From contig NZ_CP035913.1 of the NCBI RefSeq assembly GCF_004209755.1, forward strand, positions 1,302,001-1,366,000: a stretch of DNA of 64,000 nt, given 5' to 3'. The translations under genes were made by a program, and so were the position numbers. The notes under the pieces are model-generated. The model was not told the origin of the DNA and searched no databases. It saw only the letters and a list, made by a program, of their open reading frames with translations. The number at the start of each line of letters is the position of its first letter. Position 1 is the first letter of the stretch. Positions 6,739-13,681 of the stretch are shown one piece after another. Origin of the DNA: Pseudoduganella lutea (GTDB lineage: Bacteria > Pseudomonadota > Gammaproteobacteria > Burkholderiales > Burkholderiaceae_D).

Positions 6739-8437
6739 GCAGGGTCACCCGCTTGATCTCGGCAAGCGTGGTGCCGCCGCGCTTGACCAGTTCGAGCGCC
6801 GCATGGCGCAGGCTGCGCGTGCCGTTCGCATACGCGGCCTGCTTGACCTGGCGGATTGGCCGCTTCTCGACGATCAGCTCGCGGATCTCGTCGTTCAGCG
6901 TGAGGATTTCGGCGATCGAGCGCCGGCCCTTGTAGCCGGTGCCGCGGCAGTCGCCGCAGCCTTTGCCGGCCTTGAACTGGTAATCGAACACGTCGGCGCG
7001 GGACAGGCCGACGCTGGCCAGCTCGTCGTCGTCCGGCGTGTACTCGGCCGCGCAGTGCGGGCAGTTGATGCGCACCAGGCGCTGTGCCCAGATGCCGTTC
7101 AGCGCCGACACGAACGCATAGGGATCGATGCCCATGTGCGTGAAGCGGCCGAACACGTCGAACACGTTGTTGGCGTGCACCGTGGTCAGCACCAGGTGGC
7201 CCGTGAGCGCCGACTGCACGGCGATCTCCGCCGTTTCGCGGTCGCGGATCTCGCCGACCATGATCTTGTCCGGGTCGTGCCGCAGGATTGAGCGCAGGCC
7301 CTTGGCGAACGTGAGACCCTTTTTCTCGTTGACGGGAATCTGCAGGATGCCGGGCAGCTGGTACTCGACCGGGTCCTCGATCGTGATGATCTTTTCGCGG
7401 CCGTTATGGATCTCGGTCAGCGCTGCGTACAGCGTGGTGGTCTTGCCGGAACCGGTCGGCCCCGTGACCAGCAGCATGCCGTAGGCTTCCTGTGCCAGCG
7501 TGCGCAGCGTGGCCAGCGAGGGCGCATCGAAGCCCAGCGATTCGAGCGACAGCGAACCATACGCTTCGATCATGGCCCGCTTGTCGAGCACGCGAATGAC
7601 GGCATCCTCGCCGTGGATGCTGGGCATGATGGACACGCGCAGGTCGATCTCGCGGCCGGCCGATTCGACACGGAAGCTGCCGTCCTGCGGCACGCGCCGC
7701 TCGGCGATGTCCAGTTCGGCCAGCACCTTCAGGCGCGAGATGATCTGCTCGGCGACCTCGATGCCGCCCACGGCCGTCGCATGATCGAGCACGCCGTCGA
7801 CCCGGTACTTCACGGCCAGGCCGCCCGCCGTGCTTTCCAGGTGGATGTCGGAAGCGCCGGCCTTGAGCGCGTCGTACAGCGTGGAATTCACCAGCCGCAC
7901 CGCCGGGCTGGCCGCCTCGGAGACCGAGGCAAACGACAGCACGGCCGCGGTCTTGCCATCGCGCCGGCCATTCTCGGTACCGGGCAACAGGGAATCGGTG
8001 GCACGCGCGCCCTCTTCCTGTTTCGACAGGTAGGCGGCGATGTCGGACTGCAGCGCCAGGCGCACCTGCAGCGGCGCGTGCGGCGTTGCACGCGCCTGCG
8101 CCGACAGCCATGTTTGCAGGTCGAGGTCGAACGGATCGGCGATCACGCCGGTCACCATACCTTCATGCGTGCGCAGCAGCACGCACTTCTTCGCCATCGC
8201 CTGCGACAGCGGCAACAGGTCGAATGCCGGCGTGAACGCCAGCATCTCGACGGTTTCCAGCACGGCGAGCCCGAACGGCAATGCCAGCGCGCGCACCACG
8301 AGGCGCGGCTCCATGCCGGTCAGGGATTCCAGTTCTTCCACCAGCGTGCGCTTGGACACGGCCTGGGCGGCGCGCGCCCGCGCCAGCAGCGCATGATCGA
8401 GCGAAACGATGGCGCTCTGTATGGCCGGATTGTTCAC
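6731..8437 (-). CDS. gspE: GspE-type secretion ATPase
   Basis: This 568-residue traffic ATPase powers pseudopilus assembly at the inner membrane. An N-terminal GspE/MshE-N-like domain (about 1-150) precedes the RecA-like core. Walker A GPTGSGKTT lies near residue 326, the Asp box ITIEDPVEYQ just after it, and Walker B IMVGEIRD near 388. The His box HLVLTTVHANN follows. Four zinc-binding cysteines are present as CPHC near 457 and CGDC near 492, as in GspE/PilB. The start is GTG 8437 with GGAG upstream, overlapping the GspF stop (GTGA). All catalytic motifs are intact. The full tetracysteine motif separates it from the retraction ATPase PilT. Confidence 0.96.
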   Translation of the reverse strand: MNNPAIQSAIVSLDHALLARARAAQAVSKRTLVEELESLTGMEPRLVVRALALPFGLAVLETVEMLAFTPAFDLLPLSQAMAKKCVLLRTHEGMVTGVIADPFDLDLQTWLSAQARATPHAPLQVRLALQSDIAAYLSKQEEGARATDSLLPGTENGRRDGKTAAVLSFASVSEAASPAVRLVNSTLYDALKAGASDIHLESTAGGLAVKYRVDGVLDHATAVGGIEVAEQIISRLKVLAELDIAERRVPQDGSFRVESAGREIDLRVSIMPSIHGEDAVIRVLDKRAMIEAYGSLSLESLGFDAPSLATLRTLAQEAYGMLLVTGPTGSGKTTTLYAALTEIHNGREKIITIEDPVEYQLPGILQIPVNEKKGLTFAKGLRSILRHDPDKIMVGEIRDRETAEIAVQSALTGHLVLTTVHANNVFDVFGRFTHMGIDPYAFVSALNGIWAQRLVRINCPHCAAEYTPDDDELASVGLSRADVFDYQFKAGKGCGDCRGTGYKGRRSIAEILTLNDEIRELIVEKRPIRQVKQAAYANGTRSLRHAALELVKRGGTTLAEIKRVTLHA

Positions 8438-9618
8438 GACATTTCTCCGGCAAGGTCAAAAATGGGCATGTACAGCAGTACCACGATGGCGCCCACGATC
8501 AAGCCGATGCCCGCCATCAGCAGCGGCTCGAAGGTGCGCGTGAAACGGTCGATCCAGCGGGTGATTTCGCCGTCGTAGAAGGCGGCCGACTGCGTCAGCA
8601 TCGGCCCGAGGTCGCCGGTGCGTTCGCCCACCCGGAGCATGCGCAGCGAAATCGGCGTGGTGAGCCCGTTGGCTTCAAATGCGGTAGACAGGGGCAAGCC
8701 CGATTCCACGGCGCTCTTCGCCAGTTGCAGGCCGCTTTTCACATTGGCCGACACCATGCCTTGCACCGTCTCGATCGCCTGCACGATCGTGATGCCGCCT
8801 TCGTTGAGCATGCCCAGCGTGAGATACAGCCGCGACAGTTCATAGATCTTGACCCGTTCGCCGATGGCGGGCAGCCGTGCCAGCAGGCGCACCATGCCGC
8901 CGCTTGCCATCAGCCGGCGCACGGTCATGATGACTGCTGCCAGCACGAGCACAAGGCCGGCCAGCAGCGCGCCCGTGTGCGCACCCGCGAACTGGCCCCA
9001 GGACAGCATGACCTGCGACAGCCACGGCAGGTTGCGGCCCGCACCCTGGTACACCTCGGCAAACCGCGGCACTACATAGCCGATCAGGAACATGGAAACG
9101 CCGCCGCCCACCAGCAGCAGGATCGATGGATAGATGGCGGCCGACACGATCTTGGCGCGCACGATGTCGATGCGCTGCTGGTAATCGATATAGCGTTCGA
9201 GCGAACGCGGCAGGTCACTGGTGCCTTCGGCGGCACGCACGATGCCCACGTACAGCGGCGGGAACAATTGCGGCTGCTCGGCCAGCACGGTGGAAAAACG
9301 CTGGCCTTCGCGCAAGCCGCCCAGCAGGCGCTCAAGCACGCCGCGCGTGGCAGGGCTGGTTTCTTTTTCCAGCAGCGCTTCGAGTGCCTCGACGATACCC
9401 AGGCCGGCCTTGAGCAGCGCCAGCAGTTCCTGGCTGAACAGCACCAGCGAGAGTGCCTTGACGCGGCTGGCACGCAGTGCGCCGCGCACCGGGTGGATGG
9501 CACTGACGAACAGGCCGCGCGCCTCGACCTGGCGCCGCGCGTCGGCCTCGTCGCGGCCGTCGACCACGAGGTGGCCGATCACCATTTCCGGCGACAAGGT
9601 ACGGACGTCGAACTGCAT
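8434..9618 (-). CDS. gspF: GspF-type inner-membrane platform protein
   Basis: The 394-residue product has two repeated cytoplasmic helical domains (LVLFSQELLALLKAGLGIVEAL near 60 and ELSRLYLTLGMLNEGGITIVQAI near 265), each followed by membrane helices. These helices lie at about 170-195, 215-240 and 365-390. This is the classical GspF/PilC architecture, which contacts GspE and the pseudopilins. The start is ATG 9618, 21 bp after the GspG stop. The downstream GspE start overlaps its stop by 4 bp. Nothing is truncated. Confidence 0.95.
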   Translation of the reverse strand: MQFDVRTLSPEMVIGHLVVDGRDEADARRQVEARGLFVSAIHPVRGALRASRVKALSLVLFSQELLALLKAGLGIVEALEALLEKETSPATRGVLERLLGGLREGQRFSTVLAEQPQLFPPLYVGIVRAAEGTSDLPRSLERYIDYQQRIDIVRAKIVSAAIYPSILLLVGGGVSMFLIGYVVPRFAEVYQGAGRNLPWLSQVMLSWGQFAGAHTGALLAGLVLVLAAVIMTVRRLMASGGMVRLLARLPAIGERVKIYELSRLYLTLGMLNEGGITIVQAIETVQGMVSANVKSGLQLAKSAVESGLPLSTAFEANGLTTPISLRMLRVGERTGDLGPMLTQSAAFYDGEITRWIDRFTRTFEPLLMAGIGLIVGAIVVLLYMPIFDLAGEMS

Positions 9619-9639
9619 GGAATCGCTGCCTGGAACCGG

Positions 9640-10125
9640 TTATTGCGAAATGATGTCGGCGTTGTCGGCGGTGCCGCCTGGCTGGCCGTCCTTGCCCAGG
9701 GAAATGATCTCGTAGTCGCCGCGCGTGCCAGGCGCCTTGTACTGGTACGGATGGCCCCAAGGATCGGGCGGTACGCCTTTCTTCAGGTACGGGCCGTTCC
9801 ACTTGGCGCCCGCCGTGGCCGGTGCCGCCAGCAGCGCCCCGAGGCCTTCTTCCGTGGTCGGGTAGCGGCCGACATCGAGCCGATAGGTATCGAGCGACTT
9901 CTCGAATGCCTCGATCTGCGCCTTCGCGACCGTGACTTCCGACTTGCCCAGCTGCGAGAAATACTTGGGGCCGACATAGGCTGCCAGCAGGCCGATGATG
10001 ACGATCACCACCAGGAGTTCGAGCAGCGTGAAACCACGCTCGCGCCGGCATGCGGCTGCGCCCTCATGCGCACCTTCGCGTGCATGCTGGTTCATGAATT
10101 GCGACTTGGACTTCGCTGCGTACAT
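9640..10125 (-). CDS. gspG: Major pseudopilin GspG
   Basis: This is probably the major pseudopilin. The 161-residue precursor has an unusually long leader of about 30 residues before the prepilin site RERGFTLLELLVVIVIIG (Phe +1, Glu +5). The mature part carries the GspG signatures GPKYFSQLGKSEVTVAKAQI, YRLDVGRYPTTEEGLGALL, WNGPYLKKGVPPDPWGHPY and the calcium-site-like GTADNADIISQ ending. I chose ATG 10125 because GGAGG lies nine bases upstream. A TTG at 10134 would sit directly on that Shine-Dalgarno sequence. It is the first gene of the secretion operon, so the operon promoter should lie in 10126-10346. Confidence 0.95.
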   Translation of the reverse strand: MYAAKSKSQFMNQHAREGAHEGAAACRRERGFTLLELLVVIVIIGLLAAYVGPKYFSQLGKSEVTVAKAQIEAFEKSLDTYRLDVGRYPTTEEGLGALLAAPATAGAKWNGPYLKKGVPPDPWGHPYQYKAPGTRGDYEIISLGKDGQPGGTADNADIISQ

Positions 10126-10346
10126 CCGAAACAACCTCCGATTGCCGAGTTGACGGTGAAGGCTACCACGTCATTTGTGGTTTGGACAATTTTTATTCGA
10201 CATTCCGGCAAGCTGGGCGACTCGTTGTCAGACCGAATGGAACCAGCTTCGCGACGGGCCCGTGCGTGCGCGATTTTTTACACGCAAGTTCGCGACGCTA
10301 TGCCGGGTTGGCAAATGACCGGATTTCGCCATACGGGAAGCCCCTC
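10126..10346. other. Intergenic region holding the presumed secretion-operon promoter
   Basis: These 221 bases separate gspG from the acyltransferase gene that ends at 10347, both on the minus strand. They contain the gspG Shine-Dalgarno sequence. I see no strong intrinsic terminator and no unambiguous -35/-10 pair. The region is less GC-rich than its neighbours, as expected for a promoter region. Confidence 0.4.
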
Positions 10347-11360
10347 TTACAGTACGAATGCAACCCTCCGGCTCAAGGGGATCAGGGCTGCCGTGATGCC
10401 GATCGACACAACCATGACCAGCAAGGTCATCGCTGTCAGGCCGATGTCGACATGAGGCTGGAGCGTTTGCAGTACGAACATGTGTACCAGATAGATTCCG
10501 CTGGAATACGTGGCAATTCGTTTCTGGTTACTGTAAAGCTTGCAATTATGAACAGCGATGAATATTGCCGGACAAATCAGCAACAGTGCCGCCAGGTTAT
10601 CATACCCCCCATCGCTACCCCGGATGAAATAATTCATGCTGGATTCGAAAAGCAATAGTGCGGCACCGATTGCAACAGCCAGCAAAATATGACCACTGGA
10701 TAGTCTTTTCTGCAGCCCATACTTGTTTATCGCGAATCCGATGTAAAAAAACGGGAATCCCAGGAACAGGAAATTTCGGTACACCCAAAGCAGGTTGAAA
10801 ATCCGGTCGAAGACCGTTCCAGAAAAAACGTGATAGTTTCCGGCATACTGGATAAAAACCCCCGTGCCATACAGTCCGAGCACAACGATAGCTGCCACGC
10901 GAGGTTTGCTGCTTCTGAAAACGATCACAAGCAGGGCAGCGCCGATCATGCCGCTGAGGTACCACAAATGAAAATAGCCGATGACGATCGTATGGAAAAA
11001 CTTGGCGATCCCGAATAGCGAAGGCTCCAGTGGTGGAATCCAAAAATATCCATAGATCACCGTCCAGAACAGATAAAGCATCACAACGCGGGAAAACCAG
11101 CGTCTCGCTTCTCCTCTCTGCAGGATTGGAAAGAAGTAAAAACCGTTGATGATGAAGAAAATCGGTACTGCGATGCGAAATACACCATTCCCGAAAAGGT
11201 AGCCGATAAGTGGCGTAGTATCCTGCAGCAGACCTACATGCAGCCCAACCACCATGAAAGCAAGAACCAACTTCAATACATCGATCGAAACGTTCCGCTG
11301 CAAAGATGCGGGAGCACTTTTTAATGGGTTTGGCAAATCTGGGGAGGCTGAAGTTAGCAT
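10347..11360 (-). CDS. Acyltransferase 3 family membrane protein
   Basis: The 337-residue polytopic protein has about ten hydrophobic segments. Its first helix contains the family-typical pattern VSIDVLKLVLAFMVVGLH, whose His is the presumed catalytic residue of acyltransferase 3 proteins (OatA, WecH and O-antigen acetylases). RIAVPIFFIINGFYFF follows, the second conserved motif. Near the end SSGIYLVHMFVLQTL matches the family pattern Y..YL.H. It would transfer an acyl group, usually acetyl, to a sugar at the inner membrane. The start at ATG 11360 has no obvious Shine-Dalgarno sequence; an upstream GTG (11438) would add an unlikely N-terminus. It stands alone between the secretion operon and wecB, so polysaccharide modification is inferred. 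Confidence 0.85.
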   Translation of the reverse strand: MLTSASPDLPNPLKSAPASLQRNVSIDVLKLVLAFMVVGLHVGLLQDTTPLIGYLFGNGVFRIAVPIFFIINGFYFFPILQRGEARRWFSRVVMLYLFWTVIYGYFWIPPLEPSLFGIAKFFHTIVIGYFHLWYLSGMIGAALLVIVFRSSKPRVAAIVVLGLYGTGVFIQYAGNYHVFSGTVFDRIFNLLWVYRNFLFLGFPFFYIGFAINKYGLQKRLSSGHILLAVAIGAALLLFESSMNYFIRGSDGGYDNLAALLLICPAIFIAVHNCKLYSNQKRIATYSSGIYLVHMFVLQTLQPHVDIGLTAMTLLVMVVSIGITAALIPLSRRVAFVL

Positions 11361-11747
11361 TTTTCGATAATATTTTAGGGCACAGACTTGGGAGCGTCGT
11401 GTCGACGTGCCTGGAGTGCATTCCCAAGCCCTTGCCACACCGGGAACTCGATAAGATTGTTGTGAAGGTTTCTAAGGCTATGAACGTGTTCAGGATCCAG
11501 CCAGGTCTGGTGCTCCTCCGGTGACGTATCAAGGAGGTGGAAATATCACAGAAAGCATGTGCCGGGCATGCAGAAAGTACGGCAAATCACACGGCGCAAC
11601 GCGGGTCGGTGTCGTGGAACGCGGGCACGAAGCGGGAGCTGCTGCCATGGACAAGCTGGAGTCGAAGCCTGGCAGTTGCGCATGGCATCGCCAGTACGCT
11701 TGTCGAGACACGCCGCCGTGCAATACTCAGCCGATGGCGCGCCAGGG
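11361..11747. other. 387-bp gap without a recognisable gene
   Basis: This stretch lies between wecB (which ends at 11748) and the acyltransferase start, both on the minus strand. The upper part is GC-rich and the lower part more AT-rich, as if the promoter for the acyltransferase were there. I found no protein-like reading frame with a recognised motif, no tRNA and no intrinsic terminator. Confidence 0.4.
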
Positions 11748-12842
11748 TCAGTTCAGAACCTGGTCAAGCACGGCCACGATGCGCTGCGCTGCCTTCCCAT
11801 CCCATAAATGGGGTCGCCTGCCCTGCTTGCCTTCGCCGCGCAATACCTTGCGCGCTTCGTCGACAATACGCGCCGGATCGGTGCCAACCAGCAAATTGGT
11901 GCCTTCTTCGACAGTCACGGGACGCTCGGTATTTTCGCGAATCGTCAGGCATGGCACACCCAGGGCAGTGGTTTCCTCCTGCAGGCCACCACTGTCGGTC
12001 AGCACGACCGCTGCATCTTTCCACAGGTCGAGGAACGCCATGTAGGCCTGCGGCCCTACGAGGGTCACGTTCGGCCCCAGGTCGAGGCCGAACCGCTCCA
12101 GGTTCCCACGGGTGCGGGGGTGTACCGGAAATATCAGCGGCACCTCGCTGGCGATCTCCGTCAGCGCTGATCCGATCCGCCCCATCATCGCCGCATCATC
12201 GACATTGCTCGGCCGGTGCAGCGTAACGACGCCATAGCGCCGGCCAGCGAACTCGCGCTTCAACGATTGGGCCTGGAAGCCGCTGTCGGCCAGCTTGCCC
12301 GCCTGGTACAGCACGTTATCGACCATGACGTGGCCGACATAGTGAATGCTGGATTCAGGTTTACCCTCGCGCCGCAGATGTTCCACGGCGCTTGGCTCGG
12401 TGGCAAAGAACCAATCGCTGATACTGTCGGTGACCAGGCGATTGATTTCTTCGGGCATCGTCATGTCACCGCTGCGCAGTCCTGCTTCCACGTGCGCCAC
12501 GGGAATGTTGAGCTTTTTCGCGACGATCGAGCAAGCCAGCGTGGAGTTGACGTCGCCTACTACGAGTACCGCGTCGGGACGCTGCTCCAGGCACAGCTTT
12601 TCGAAACCCAGCATGATCCTGGCAGTCTGGTCGGCATGACTGCCGCCGCCCGCTCCCATGAACACGTCCGGCGCCGGTATGCCGAGTTCCTCGAAGAACA
12701 CATCGTTCATCTCCCGGTCATAGTGCTGACCCGTGTGGATGATCCGGTAAGCCAGCCGGGGATGGCCTACCATGGCGCGTACGATCGGCGCGATCTTCAT
12801 GAAGTTCGGCCGTGCACCGGCCACCAGATAGACAGTTTTCAT
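11748..12842 (-). CDS. wecB: UDP-N-acetylglucosamine 2-epimerase (non-hydrolysing)
   Basis: The 364-residue enzyme interconverts UDP-GlcNAc and UDP-ManNAc. Family signatures are present throughout: VAGARPNFMKIAPI at the N-terminus, HTGQHYDREMND near 37, VVGDVNSTLACSIVAKKL and VAHVEAGLRS near 95-120, VTLHRPSNVD near 205, and DSGGLQEETTALGVPCLTIR near 285 with the invariant Glu pair. Length is normal for the family. It has its own gap on both sides, so it may be transcribed alone. No UDP-ManNAc dehydrogenase (wecC) is adjacent. The dehydrogenase at 23464 is of the GDP-mannose type, so the ManNAc may be used directly or oxidised by an enzyme encoded elsewhere. Confidence 0.95.
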   Translation of the reverse strand: MKTVYLVAGARPNFMKIAPIVRAMVGHPRLAYRIIHTGQHYDREMNDVFFEELGIPAPDVFMGAGGGSHADQTARIMLGFEKLCLEQRPDAVLVVGDVNSTLACSIVAKKLNIPVAHVEAGLRSGDMTMPEEINRLVTDSISDWFFATEPSAVEHLRREGKPESSIHYVGHVMVDNVLYQAGKLADSGFQAQSLKREFAGRRYGVVTLHRPSNVDDAAMMGRIGSALTEIASEVPLIFPVHPRTRGNLERFGLDLGPNVTLVGPQAYMAFLDLWKDAAVVLTDSGGLQEETTALGVPCLTIRENTERPVTVEEGTNLLVGTDPARIVDEARKVLRGEGKQGRRPHLWDGKAAQRIVAVLDQVLN

Positions 12843-12996
12843 TCAGCGCTCTCCTGCTTCGGATTTGTTATTTTAGCAAATCGGCAAGTATTTGGCACTG
12901 ATTGCATGGCGATGGGGCAGCCGCCAGACGCGTGCGCGCCTCCTGCCTGGCTGTCGATGCAGCCCGCCGGGTTCAGGAACCTCGGCGGGAAGCCAC

Positions 12997-13013
12997 GTCG
13001 GTCGAGGACCGAC
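12997..13013. repeat. Short hairpin after a PEP-CTERM gene
   Basis: GTCGGTC at 12997-13003 and GACCGAC at 13007-13013 form a perfect 7-bp stem with a 3-base loop, ten bases past the stop of the PEP-CTERM gene. No T-run follows on the minus strand, so it is at most a weak terminator or mRNA-end stabiliser. Confidence 0.4.
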
Positions 13014-13022
13014 ATGCGCAGA

Positions 13023-13673
13023 TCAGGCAGCGTTGGTGCGACGGTTACGGTAAGCAGCGCCGGCGACGAGCAGGCCGCCGATGCCCAGCATCAGCCACGA
13101 CGAAGGCTCGGGTACCGCGGAAATCGATGCGGCGTCCGAGTAGCTAACCGCATTGAATGTCCCGCTGCCACCCGGCGCGGTGGCAGGCGCCCACGTGATG
13201 TCGAGCAGCCTGCCGTCGGCGGCGGATGACGCGCCCAGTGTTGCCGTGACATCGGCATCGTATGCCCAAACCCCGAAGAGCGACCCGTAGGCGCCGCCGG
13301 ACAGATCGACATTGTCACCGGCGAAAGTGACGTCAAAGCTCAGCACCTGGCCGTAATTTACGGCATGGAACAGACTGTTGAAGGTCTCGCCATTGCCGAT
13401 CACGTAGCCGGACGCCAGCGAGCCCGACACCTGGCTCGTGGTTTCCACCGCCGCGCCCGGGTCGAACCCCTGGAAACCGCTCAGGGTCACGGCGGTTGCG
13501 GGCGATACGCCCGGGATGGCCGGGTTGTACTGGAAGTCAATCCAACCGGTGTTGCCGAACATCGTGGTATCGATGCTGACGGCGAACGTGGTATCGGCCA
13601 GCGCCGCACTGCTGCCGAAAACCAGTGCCAGGGCGGCGACGGCCGTCCGCAATTTCAGAATAGTCGAAAGCAT
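13023..13673 (-). CDS. PEP-CTERM sorting-domain protein
   Basis: The 216-residue product has an N-terminal signal peptide (cleavage after ALA near residue 26) and a C-terminal PEP-CTERM tail. The tail consists of VPEPSSWLML, a hydrophobic helix (GIGGLLVAGAAY) and the basic end RNRRTNAA. The middle is a beta-rich domain with few charges (TTMFGNTGWIDFQYNP, QVLSFDVTFAGDNVDLSG). Such proteins are cut at the PEP motif by an exosortase during export. The start lies eight bases after the stop of the nuclease-like gene, with AAGGAA at the right distance, so the two are co-transcribed. It resembles a group of Oxalobacteraceae PEP-CTERM proteins without known function. Confidence 0.93.
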   Translation of the reverse strand: MLSTILKLRTAVAALALVFGSSAALADTTFAVSIDTTMFGNTGWIDFQYNPAIPGVSPATAVTLSGFQGFDPGAAVETTSQVSGSLASGYVIGNGETFNSLFHAVNYGQVLSFDVTFAGDNVDLSGGAYGSLFGVWAYDADVTATLGASSAADGRLLDITWAPATAPGGSGTFNAVSYSDAASISAVPEPSSWLMLGIGGLLVAGAAYRNRRTNAA

Positions 13674-13681
13674 GTCGTTCC

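Noticed and set aside
8281..10455. Long open frame on the plus strand opposite gspF/gspG
   Set aside because: It lies antisense to genes with intact family motifs and its translation has no recognisable domain and odd residue composition (Gln/Arg/His-rich). It is an antisense by-product of GC-rich codon use.
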